This document shows positions 56,859-64,000 of a stretch of DNA of 64,000 bases, in pieces. The translations under genes were made by a program, and so were the position numbers. The first letter of the stretch is position 1. Each line of letters opens with the position of its first letter. The notes below the pieces were generated by a model that saw only the letters and a program-made list of their open reading frames with translations, ran no database searches and was not told the DNA's origin. The stretch spans positions 1 to 64,000 of the forward strand of contig JAABLG010000008.1 of the NCBI GenBank assembly GCA_010604095.1. The letters are read 5' to 3'. Source of the stretch: Streptococcus vestibularis (GTDB taxonomy: Bacteria; Bacillota; Bacilli; Lactobacillales; Streptococcaceae).

Positions 56859-57535
56859 TTCAACTAGAAAATGTTCACAAAAGTTATGGCCAAACCAAGG
56901 TTTTAAAAGGGATTGATTTGCAGATTCAAGACCAGGATGATGTGGTTATCCTAGGTCCTTCTGGATCAGGAAAGTCCACTCTCTTAAACGTATTATCCGG
57001 ATTAGAAAAGGTGGACGAGGGGCATATCCTCATTCAAGGGAAGGATTTGTCTCAACTCACGGATGCTCAATTGACAGCTTTCAGACGTGAGAAGATTGCC
57101 TTTATTTTTCAGCAGTATTATCTATTGCCGAATCTGACGGTCAGACAGAATGTTAAGATGGGAGCTGACCTAGCAAGCAATCATGATTTTTTGCAGATTA
57201 TCGAGGATTTGGGTCTTGGCGATAAGCTGGACAAGTATCCAAGTGAATTGTCTGGTGGAGAACAGCAGAGAGTCTCCATTGCTCGTGCCTTAGCCAAAAA
57301 GCCAGAGATTCTTTTCTTAGATGAGCCGACTGGGGCCCTGGATGAAGAAACAGGGCGCAAGATTCTCGACTATATCTGGAAGTTGAAGGAAAAGCTAGGC
57401 TTTACCCTCATTATGGTGACGCACAACCAAAATATTGCGGATATGGCCAGAACCATCATTCGTGTCAATAGTGGCAAGATTACCCAAGTTGTGACCAATG
57501 ATCAGCCTCAGACTGCCTATGAGATTGGATGGTAA
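56855..57535 (+). CDS. ABC transporter ATPase (MacB/LolD type)
   Basis: 226 residues with Walker [11 protein letters not shown]-loop [14 protein letters not shown], signature [15 protein letters not shown], Walker [13 protein letters not shown] and H-loop VTHNQ. It is of the type that pairs with FtsX-like permeases in export of lipids, peptides or drugs. It starts with ATG at 56855 inside the TetR stop. The permease follows after 3 bp. Confidence 0.95.
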   Translation: MIQLENVHKSYGQTKVLKGIDLQIQDQDDVVILGPSGSGKSTLLNVLSGLEKVDEGHILIQGKDLSQLTDAQLTAFRREKIAFIFQQYYLLPNLTVRQNVKMGADLASNHDFLQIIEDLGLGDKLDKYPSELSGGEQQRVSIARALAKKPEILFLDEPTGALDEETGRKILDYIWKLKEKLGFTLIMVTHNQNIADMARTIIRVNSGKITQVVTNDQPQTAYEIGW

Positions 57536-57538
57536 GCC

Positions 57539-58684
57539 ATGTTTTCAGTAAAAGATATTCGAAAATTAGTTGTCGTCAGTATCATTGGGGCTTGTGCGGT
57601 TTTTGTGGCCAATCTCTTCTTGAATTTTTACCTGGATATCGAGCAGTTGAAGATTTCTAAAATCAATCCGATGATTCAGACCTACTATGATGCCCAGGTT
57701 TCGCTATCTTGGATGGTGGCCATGGTCAGTGGGGTTGTCTTGTCCTTGACGTCGATCCTTCTCATGTGTTTTTATATCAAACAATTTGTCGATGACCACA
57801 AGGAACAATTAGGGATTTTAAAGGCTTTAGGCTATAGCAATGGCCAGTTGGCGAAACGATTTTGGGCTTTTGGACTTAGTTTTGGAGTTGGAGCACTTCT
57901 TGGATATTTCGCTTCTTTTCTTATGATGGGTCATTTTTATGACTTTCGAAATGAAAAGGGAATTCTGCCAGAAATTACCATTCATTTTCATTGGCAGCTC
58001 TTGCTTGCTTTGGTGATCCTGCCAACGACCTTTTTTATGCTTCTCGCGATTGGCTATGCTAGAAGACAATTACAAACGCCGGCCCTTCGCTTATTGAAAA
58101 AATCTCCAAGTCCAATCAAGGTCAAAAGGAGAAAAAGGGCTCCTAAGAAAGAGAAATCCTTCCTAAAAGAGCTGTCTTCGTCGCTGATTTGGGGGAGAAA
58201 ATCGATCTTGTTTTTTGTGGTCTTTGGCTCCATGTGTTTCGCGGCCATGGTTCAATTGTCTTTTGGCCTAAGGGACTATACAGATGACATCATCCAAACC
58301 ATGATGATCATGATTGGCCTGATCCTTTCTTTCTCGATTCTCTTTTTATCATTGGGAATTGTCGTTTCAGAAAGTCGCGAAACCTTGGCCTTGATGAAGG
58401 CTTTTGGCTACACCGATCGTGAATGCCAAAGTTATATTCTCGCTCCTTATCGTTTCTGGGCTTATCTAGGATTTGTTCTTGGAACAGCTTATCAGTATGG
58501 CATCATGGAAATCTTGATTGGTGTGATCAAAGACACGGTACCTGAAAAGATTGAGCACAACTTTGACTGGAATGTGTGCTTTTGGACCTTGCTCGGTTTT
58601 GCGGTGATTTATGAAATCCTCTTTTATCTATCCAACAGAAAACTCCAAAAACAAACCATCAAAGAAGTGCTCTTAGCAGAATGA
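57539..58684 (+). CDS. FtsX-like ABC permease
   Basis: A 381-residue membrane protein with FtsX domains: KEQLGILKALGYSNGQLAKRF and later RETLALMKAFGYTDRECQ mark the two coupling helices, so it carries two FtsX cores in one short chain without the large extracellular domain of MacB. An N-terminal signal-anchor (VVVSIIGACAVFVANLFLNF) starts it. It is part of the TetR-controlled exporter; the substrate is unknown. Confidence 0.88.
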   Translation: MFSVKDIRKLVVVSIIGACAVFVANLFLNFYLDIEQLKISKINPMIQTYYDAQVSLSWMVAMVSGVVLSLTSILLMCFYIKQFVDDHKEQLGILKALGYSNGQLAKRFWAFGLSFGVGALLGYFASFLMMGHFYDFRNEKGILPEITIHFHWQLLLALVILPTTFFMLLAIGYARRQLQTPALRLLKKSPSPIKVKRRKRAPKKEKSFLKELSSSLIWGRKSILFFVVFGSMCFAAMVQLSFGLRDYTDDIIQTMMIMIGLILSFSILFLSLGIVVSESRETLALMKAFGYTDRECQSYILAPYRFWAYLGFVLGTAYQYGIMEILIGVIKDTVPEKIEHNFDWNVCFWTLLGFAVIYEILFYLSNRKLQKQTIKEVLLAE

Positions 58685-59153
58685 TTTCGTTATAATCAAT
58701 CATAAAGAGTCTATTATTCTAAGGGGCATAAGATAGTATTATGAAAAATTGATCTCTTCATTCTGTGAAGTTGCTAGTATTGTACTAGTAACTTCTTTTT
58801 GTGATTTAAGTAGCTGAGAACATGTTGTAGAGTTTTGGCAGTCGAATGTCCTTGTTGACTACCTTGAGCTTTTAAAAAGTATTAAAATACTATATTGTCC
58901 AGTCTTGAAAATGTTAATTTTACCACTAAAAACCTATTTTTTTATAATGTGTTTATCATACATCAAATGATATAAAACACTATGTTTTGTGTCGTTTTAT
59001 TTTTGTAGCAAATTTTGAGAAATGAATACTTTTGGTATACGCACATTAGACTACGTTTTTAGCTGTTTTCGAGGTTGAATCTCTTATTTTTCTGTGCAAT
59101 AATAATGGCATCAAAGATGTTATCTGAGTTATAAAAATGAGAGGAGACTTAAT
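58685..59153. other. 469-bp intergenic region after the ABC operon
   Basis: Contains a strong terminator (58767-58800), then very AT-rich unassigned sequence. A possible promoter (TTGAAT .. AATAAT near 59083-59105) and GAGAGGAG lie before the next gene. Confidence 0.5.
58767..58800 (+). terminator. terminator of the ABC operon
   Basis: 13-bp stem GAAGTTGCTAGTA/TACTAGTAACTTC (one G-T pair), 3-nt loop, T run. Confidence 0.85.
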
Positions 59154-60194
59154 ATGAAAACACTTGATGTAGAGTCAGTTAAAACTTTAATTCAGTCACG
59201 ACTTAGCAAGACTGAGAAACTGTTATCGTGTTCACAAGCTCATGGAACTGAGTCAATCTATGTTGCCATTACTAAAGACACCTATTATTACAAGATTTTT
59301 CGTTTGAGTGGTCATCAAGCATTACAATCTTTTGGACAAGAGACTGTTTCTAACCGTCATAGTGACTTTTGGCTTAAGTCGTCTATCAGTAATTTGCTTT
59401 ATAAAGAAGGAAACTGGTATTACTTTGATCAGAGTCAGTATCTGGCTTTGAGACTTCTTCAATCTTTACAGTCGGAGGGTGTACATGTACGTCTCTATAA
59501 ACCTAAAGATCCTCAATTTTACATTTTTGTGCGAGATTCGAAAAAGGGATCAGGTCTCAAGTACCAATTTAATCAGACTTATCAAAAGACCTTAAAGAAA
59601 CTGTTAAGGGGCGGGCTCTTGGCATGTCATCAAAGGAAACTGGTATATTTGACAAAGGCAGCGTATGCTTACTTGGAAGTAATGCGAAAGGATAATGATT
59701 TTCAGAATGCATGGCAGCAGTTATCTAAAAGCGCCCATCTAGAGAAGTTACCAGAACACAATACCTATATTAGTCAGGTGACTTATCGTTTATCAAAGCA
59801 GGAGTTACATTATCAGCTTTCAGGTCAATCTATTGAGCCACCAAAAATTTATGGAGCAAATGCTCAACGCTCAATCTTTAAGCGACTTAGAAATCATTTG
59901 ATTTATTCAATTAAAGCATTTTTGAAAAAGAAAGTGGGCCAAGTTTTACCTTGTTTGAAGCAAACTTTCTCTAGTAAGGTAAAACGTCTCGAGGCCCCCC
60001 AAGCAGTTAGCTTGGAACGAAAAAATCCTATTAATATTTTGTCAAAATCAAAGCTCAATAATGAGAGGGATAGTATCAAACAGGCATGGGAAGCTAATAT
60101 TAATCATCGTTCAAATGAAAATATCAAAGGTTTAGTTTCAAGTGATACTTTGGACAAGTTAGCTCAATTTAGGCAGACACTTTCTGAGGGATAG
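59154..60194 (+). CDS. hypothetical protein, 346 residues, basic
   Basis: Not recognised. The N-terminal part (about 1-110) has a beta-rich region (SIYVAITKDTYYYKIFRLSG) and NWYYFDQSQYLALRLLQSL. From 110 to 180 comes a helical part with FNQTYQKTLKKLLRGGLLACHQR that looks like a winged helix. The second half is Lys/Arg-rich (RSIFKRLRNHL, KAFLKKKVGQV) with no membrane segment, ending in a helical tail. It may bind nucleic acid, but no motif proves this. It is followed by a 15-codon frame and a DUF-type membrane protein. The ribosome site GAGAGGAG is good, so a real gene is likely. Confidence 0.6.
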   Translation: MKTLDVESVKTLIQSRLSKTEKLLSCSQAHGTESIYVAITKDTYYYKIFRLSGHQALQSFGQETVSNRHSDFWLKSSISNLLYKEGNWYYFDQSQYLALRLLQSLQSEGVHVRLYKPKDPQFYIFVRDSKKGSGLKYQFNQTYQKTLKKLLRGGLLACHQRKLVYLTKAAYAYLEVMRKDNDFQNAWQQLSKSAHLEKLPEHNTYISQVTYRLSKQELHYQLSGQSIEPPKIYGANAQRSIFKRLRNHLIYSIKAFLKKKVGQVLPCLKQTFSSKVKRLEAPQAVSLERKNPINILSKSKLNNERDSIKQAWEANINHRSNENIKGLVSSDTLDKLAQFRQTLSEG

Positions 60195-60206
60195 AAAGGA
60201 GATATC

Positions 60207-60254
60207 ATGTCAAATGATTTGACTAAAGGCTGGCGTGCACCGCCAGTAGGATAA
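60207..60254 (+). CDS. 15-codon frame with strong ribosome site
   Basis: AAAGGAGATATC before the ATG; product starts MSNDLTKGWRAPP and ends VG. Probably the truncated start of a lost gene, since two further stops follow soon after. It sits 12 bp after the 346-residue gene. Confidence 0.3.
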   Translation: MSNDLTKGWRAPPVG

Positions 60255-60319
60255 TAGATAAATAAACGTACATGTCGAGACTATGTGTCTCAAGCAATAA
60301 GAGGATTAGGAGTATATAA

Positions 60320-60682
60320 ATGAGTTTTCAAATTGGTGGTGTCAGTTCAACAGGTAAAATATTGTCATGGGGTGGCCGTTCAGTAGCTATTAACAAGATT
60401 AATGCCGTCGATGTCGTTTGTGACAAGCGTGCATTTCCGAAAATTGCTCTTTTGGGAGTATTTCTGGGATTGATTTTCTTAGGGAAGGATCCGTTTTTGG
60501 GGCTTTTATTGCTTGGTATTTGTGGCTTCTGGCTTTACTGGTGGTCTAATCACATTTACCACAATTACTGTGTCCGTATGAAGACGAGCTCTTCACAACC
60601 GTTCTATATTAATTTTGGTGATAATGCGGCCATGGCCCGTCAGGTCTGTAGGGCGATTGTTGAGGAAATGTCGGTATTATAA
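60320..60682 (+). CDS. small membrane protein, possibly DUF6232
   Basis: 120 residues: a short beta-rich N-terminus (SSTGKILSWGGRSVAINKINAV), two adjacent membrane helices (LLGVFLGLIFLG, LLLLGICGFWLYWW), and a C-terminal beta/alpha part (YCVRMKTSSSQPFYINFG). This PH-like split by a helical hairpin recalls DUF6232 proteins. Its role is unknown. GAGGATTAGGAG precedes the ATG. Confidence 0.55.
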   Translation: MSFQIGGVSSTGKILSWGGRSVAINKINAVDVVCDKRAFPKIALLGVFLGLIFLGKDPFLGLLLLGICGFWLYWWSNHIYHNYCVRMKTSSSQPFYINFGDNAAMARQVCRAIVEEMSVL

Positions 60683-60689
60683 CCATTTG

Positions 60690-60714
60690 AAGACCACTAT
60701 GAAGGTCTTTTTTC
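60690..60714 (+). terminator. terminator
   Basis: AAGACC (60690-60695) / GGTCTT (60704-60709) and T run. Confidence 0.65.
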
Positions 60715-60745
60715 TTATGAAAATGCTACATAAGAGACTAAATTC

Positions 60746-60785
60746 ACTATCACAAGACTGAGACCAATCACAATCTTGTGATAGT
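60746..60785. promoter_or_regulatory. 12-bp perfect inverted repeat
   Basis: ACTATCACAAGA (60746-60757) and TCTTGTGATAGT (60774-60785), 16-bp gap, no T run. It could be an operator or RNA stem before the SemiSWEET gene. Confidence 0.45.
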
Positions 60786-60934
60786 TTACATGTTTTTAAC
60801 ATTGCTCCAAAATTCTTGAATTCTCTATTGTAAAAGCGTAAGATAGACACTGTTTTAATTCTAGTGCATTAAAACATGCCTTGTACTATTTTTTAAGATG
60901 TACAAGGAAAGAATTTATAAAAGAGGAGTCTCGA

Positions 60935-61195
60935 ATGTCAGATAAACAAATGAAAACCCTTGGTTGGGTAGCAACCTTTATGTCAGTGATGATGTACGTA
61001 TCTTACGTACCACAAATCATGGACAATTTGTCTGGTCATAAAGGAAACTTTATCCAACCTTTGGTAGCGGCTATCAACTGTAGCCTTTGGGTTTACTATG
61101 GTCTCTTTAAAAAAGAACGTGACCTTCCCCTTGCTGCTGCAAATGCGCCAGGTATCATCTTTGGATTGATTACAGCATTGACAGCTTTGTTCTAA
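60935..61195 (+). CDS. SemiSWEET family sugar transporter
   Basis: 86 residues, three transmembrane helices of the MtN3/PQ-loop fold: LGWVATFMSVMMYVSYVPQIMDN contains the PQ motif, then NFIQPLVAAINCSLWVYYGLF, then the third helix. SemiSWEETs act as dimers and let small sugars diffuse through the membrane. The ATG at 60935 has GAGGAG upstream; an in-frame TTG at 60881 has no ribosome site. Confidence 0.9.
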   Translation: MSDKQMKTLGWVATFMSVMMYVSYVPQIMDNLSGHKGNFIQPLVAAINCSLWVYYGLFKKERDLPLAAANAPGIIFGLITALTALF

Positions 61196-61237
61196 AATAA
61201 AGCGAAATTTCTTTTTATACTATTTTTCTTAACGCAG

Positions 61238-61296
61238 AAAACGAGAGCAGAACTAGCGACAGTCAGAGATTGTCGTTCTAGTTTTACTCTCGTTTT
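61238..61296. terminator. long bidirectional terminator
   Basis: AAAACGAGAG ... CTCTCGTTTT with an inner GAACTAGCGACA/TGTCGTTCTAGTT stem. Ends both the SemiSWEET and glutathione peroxidase genes. Confidence 0.85.
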
Positions 61297-61300
61297 ATTT

Positions 61301-61783
61301 TTAGTTATTAAGAAGAACTTTGATAGCATCTTCCATTTTTAGTGGATCAGTTTTGGAAGAAAAGCGTTCTACGACTTTACCTTCACGGTTAATCAGAAAC
61401 TTAGCAAAGTTCCATTCAATTCTAGCCCCAAGGGGTCCAGATTTTTCTTTTTTAAGCCACTCAAAAAGTGGCTCTGCTTCCTTACCATTGACCTTGATTT
61501 TGGCAAACCGTGGGAAGGTTGTATGGTAATTGAGGGTGCAAAAGCTATTGATTTCCTCAGCACTACCAGGTGCCTGCCCCATAAACTGATTACAAGGAAA
61601 ATCAAGAATCTCGAATCCTTGGTCTTTGTATTTGTCATAAAGTTCCTGCAAGCCCTGATATTGTGGCGTCAAACCACATCCTGTTGCTGTATTGACGATT
61701 AAGACGACCTTGCCCTTATAGTCCTGGAGAGACACGGGTTGGTCAGCTTGATCTGAAACTGTAAAATCGTATAAGGATGTCAT
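61301..61783 (-). CDS. glutathione peroxidase-like thiol peroxidase
   Basis: 160 residues. Cys36 in VNTATGCGLTPQYQGL takes the peroxidatic position; Gln and Trp of the triad lie in FPCNQF and RIEWNFAKFL. Detoxifies hydrogen or lipid peroxides with thioredoxin or glutathione in the cytoplasm. AAGGAGA precedes the ATG. Single gene. Confidence 0.93.
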   Translation of the reverse strand: MTSLYDFTVSDQADQPVSLQDYKGKVVLIVNTATGCGLTPQYQGLQELYDKYKDQGFEILDFPCNQFMGQAPGSAEEINSFCTLNYHTTFPRFAKIKVNGKEAEPLFEWLKKEKSGPLGARIEWNFAKFLINREGKVVERFSSKTDPLKMEDAIKVLLNN

Positions 61784-61920
61784 AGAAAATCTCCTTTTAT
61801 TGTTTGAGACTATTATAGCAAAAATAGAGACATAAGAAATGTACTCTTAAAGTATAGCTTTTAGCATTTTCCCACCCAAAAAACCAAGACTTTCGTCTCG
61901 GTTTCAGGTTTCATCTCATC

Positions 61921-64000
61921 TTAAGACACAACATGTCCATCTTTATCGAAGGTATAGAGTTTACCGTCGATGAGGACAGAGCGGTTAGTGTATTTTTCTC
62001 CTGTTTTAGGATCGACATAGTAGGTGTAGTTATCGACTGTGACAAAGCGTCCTAGGACTTGTTTGCCTTCAGCGTCGAAGTAGAGGACCTTACCATCAAC
62101 TTCTTGGAAGCCGGTCACTTTCTCACCTTTGTCATTGTAATAGTAGTTATCGCCCTTATCGTAGACAATGCGATTGCGATAAGCTGGTTCACCCTTGCGG
62201 TCAGCGACTACACCATTGTCATCAGCATTATAGGCTCTGTCTCCGATGACAAAACGTCCTGTTTCAAGGTTTCCGCTAGCTCGGAAGTAGTAGTTCTTGC
62301 CGTCGATGGTTTGCCAACCGGTAAGAGCAGCTCCGTCGTTGCCATAGTAGCGTGTTGGGTAGTATGGGAAGCGTGGAGAACCTTCGTAGTTGTATGATTT
62401 TGAAAAGGCATTACGTGTCATGATACCAGTCAATTGGTCAAATTGGTAAGTCTTACCATTGATTGTGACCTCTGTGCCTTTGGCTTGACGGCCATCTTCA
62501 TAGAAATAGTAACTGACGTCATCAAAGGTCTTCAGGCCAGTGACTTTTTGACCATTTTCATAGAGATAACTTGTGCCGCTACGATCCGTCTGCAATTGGT
62601 CAAAGTGGATGGCTTTTTCTTTTGTCGCATCAATACCCTTGGCATCAAAATTAAAGGTTATACCGCGATAAGTAAGGGCCTTGTTAGTTGTTGCAATGGC
62701 AACGTTTGTGGTCACTTTTTGACCATTTGGTGCTGTGAAGGTCATTGGTGTTGAGTCGAAATGGTAGAGGTGACCATTAAGAATGTCCCATTCGTCAATA
62801 GTTGACCATTGTGATTGGCGGACGTTACTATATTTAGATCCAAGAATCTTACCATCATATTGATAAGGACCTTCTTTGATATTACCGTCGGCATCTGTAA
62901 CATAGACACCTTCAAGTTCATACGAATTCTCACCAGTACGCTTGAACTCAGGATAGAGACCGTTTGTCAAGAGTTTTCCATCTGGGCTAAAGAGTTGAGA
63001 GTTGATAACTCCTGTGTAGAGGTTTCCTTTAGGTGTGTCGTCATCAGAATAGTCGCTACCATAATAACGGTTGCCATCAACTTCAAACCAGCCTGTCTTG
63101 AAGGCACCATCATTGCCAGCGTAGTAGATGTTTTCAGAGAAGTCACCGTAACGCCCAGTAGATTTATCATGGTAGAAGGCATTACGTAGGACAGCACCGG
63201 TGTCTTTGTTGGCGAAGTAGTGGTTATCACCTAGGTTGAAAATCTTTCCTCGGACTTGTTGGCCCTTATCGTTGAAGTAGTAGAGGTCCTTGTTAATAGT
63301 TTGGAAACCAGTGACCTTTTTGCCATTAGCATCGTAGTAGTACCATTCTTGATCAGTACCTTTAACAAATTGATTTCGATTTGTGGTTTGGTCAGCTTTA
63401 GTAGTCGCCACACCATTGCTATCAAAGTTATAGACCGTACTGTTTAAGGTAAGTGAGCGATTTACCCACTTGTCACCTGTATTTGGATCGAAGTAGTAGG
63501 TTTTGCCACCAACAGTAACCAGTTGTCCCTTGGCTTGTACACCATATTCGTGGAAATAAAGGTTCTGTCCGTTAATGGTTTGGAAACCAGACACGGCTTT
63601 ACCATCAGCTCCGAAGTAGTACCAAGAGTTGTCTCTATTGATAAATTGGTTAGTTACTGGATTTCCATTATCTTTATCGAAATAGTAGATATCGTTACCG
63701 TAGTAAAGGAAGTCCCCTTTGATTTGTTGACCATTGTCATTGAAGTAGTGAAGGCTACCGTCCACCGTTTGAAAACCGTGAAGCGCTTTACCATCTTTAC
63801 CAAAGTAATACCAATTCCCTTTATCATCAGAAACATAACGATTGGTTACCATAATACCAGTCTTAAGATCAAAGTAATACTGTTGTCCGTTTAGGTTTTG
63901 AACGCTTGTCTTATAGTCGGATTGGCTACGGTCTAGGAATTCGGTTTGGAAACCAAATGGGGCTGAGAAGCCTTTAGTTGCCTTGTAATTGTCGAAGTAG
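61921..64000 (-). CDS. glucan-binding repeat protein, N-terminal part beyond the right edge
   Basis: The frame is open to the window edge, so the start lies outside; 692 residues are visible. Repeats of the glucan-binding type (NWYYFGKDGKALHGFQTVDG, GKQVLGRFVTVDNYTYYVDP) occupy both ends. In the middle (roughly 63150-62600) the pattern breaks: a segment with GLYPEFKRTGENSYELEGVYV, KEGPYQYDGKILGSKYSNV and DEWDILNGHLYHFDST that keeps only weak repeat character. It ends GKLYTFDKDGHVVS without the GR end of the GTF genes. Whether a GH70 domain precedes it cannot be told. Confidence 0.75.
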   Translation of the reverse strand, partial: YFDNYKATKGFSAPFGFQTEFLDRSQSDYKTSVQNLNGQQYYFDLKTGIMVTNRYVSDDKGNWYYFGKDGKALHGFQTVDGSLHYFNDNGQQIKGDFLYYGNDIYYFDKDNGNPVTNQFINRDNSWYYFGADGKAVSGFQTINGQNLYFHEYGVQAKGQLVTVGGKTYYFDPNTGDKWVNRSLTLNSTVYNFDSNGVATTKADQTTNRNQFVKGTDQEWYYYDANGKKVTGFQTINKDLYYFNDKGQQVRGKIFNLGDNHYFANKDTGAVLRNAFYHDKSTGRYGDFSENIYYAGNDGAFKTGWFEVDGNRYYGSDYSDDDTPKGNLYTGVINSQLFSPDGKLLTNGLYPEFKRTGENSYELEGVYVTDADGNIKEGPYQYDGKILGSKYSNVRQSQWSTIDEWDILNGHLYHFDSTPMTFTAPNGQKVTTNVAIATTNKALTYRGITFNFDAKGIDATKEKAIHFDQLQTDRSGTSYLYENGQKVTGLKTFDDVSYYFYEDGRQAKGTEVTINGKTYQFDQLTGIMTRNAFSKSYNYEGSPRFPYYPTRYYGNDGAALTGWQTIDGKNYYFRASGNLETGRFVIGDRAYNADDNGVVADRKGEPAYRNRIVYDKGDNYYYNDKGEKVTGFQEVDGKVLYFDAEGKQVLGRFVTVDNYTYYVDPKTGEKYTNRSVLIDGKLYTFDKDGHVVS

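Overview
The window reads as chromosome of a salivarius-group Streptococcus, most likely S. salivarius (S. vestibularis or S. thermophilus are possible relatives). The main evidence is the galR-galKTEM-lacS-lacZ order. The lactose carrier is LacS with a C-terminal IIA domain and His552, as in S. thermophilus. A GH70 glucosyltransferase and three glucan-binding repeat proteins also fit, as do low-GC Firmicute promoters, AGGAGG-type ribosome sites and CcpA (cre) boxes. No rRNA, tRNA, CRISPR array or complete insertion sequence was seen. Gene identities rest on recognisable motifs and family knowledge; no database search was possible.

Layout. 0.1-3 kb: a glucan-binding repeat protein (minus strand). 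3-5 kb: pdxS-pdxT (vitamin B6), flanked by two copies of a 105-bp repeat that carries a hairpin and a 21-codon reading frame. 5.3-7.3 kb: two tandem paralogous membrane-anchored proteins and a lipoprotein. 7.9-16.7 kb: a glucan-binding protein without catalytic domain, an Abi_2-type abortive-infection gene, and a GH70 glucosyltransferase whose promoter is homologous to that of the glucan-binding protein. 16.7-20.2 kb: a bacteriocin-immunity island (two EntA-type immunity proteins, a YhfC protease-like protein, an SdpR/SdpI pair) full of duplication and deletion scars. 20.3-26.8 kb: a ThrE-type exporter, dhaKLM, a Gfo/Idh oxidoreductase, gldA and a small membrane protein, with cre sites. 27-29 kb: a DUF1846 gene joined head to head to the 3' part of a coiled-coil gene, both cut at their 5' ends.

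29.3-43.7 kb is the galactoside block: an AraC regulator divergent from alpha-galactosidase, then galR divergent from galKTE-galM-lacS-lacZ. Galactosides enter by LacS or are cut by Aga or LacZ, and galactose passes through GalM, GalK, GalT and GalE to glycolysis. GalR-like operators and cre boxes lie at the promoters. 44-53 kb holds a TPR/RpoA-CTD-like gene broken by one TAG, an aldo/keto reductase, a relBE cassette between 71-bp direct repeats, a DUF1275 protein, two nitroreductases, a lone PTS EIIC with a DUF915 hydrolase, and an Rrf2 regulator whose three 21-bp candidate operators tie it to a VOC gene (also split by TAG) and a nitroreductase. 53-64 kb holds an XRE/DUF3169 cluster followed by a decayed ABC ATPase, a GC-richer aldo/keto reductase, a TetR-ABC exporter operon, an unrecognised three-part locus (59-60.7 kb), a SemiSWEET, a glutathione peroxidase and the C-terminal part of a further glucan-binding repeat protein running off the right edge.

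The most informative points are the scars, which show repeated small duplications in the accessory parts: the bacteriocin island, the relBE cassette and the 105-bp and 70-bp dispersed repeats. Regulatory logic is also directly readable in several places: a shared glucan promoter, a three-site Rrf2-type operator set, and a GalR-like operator upstream of pdxS.
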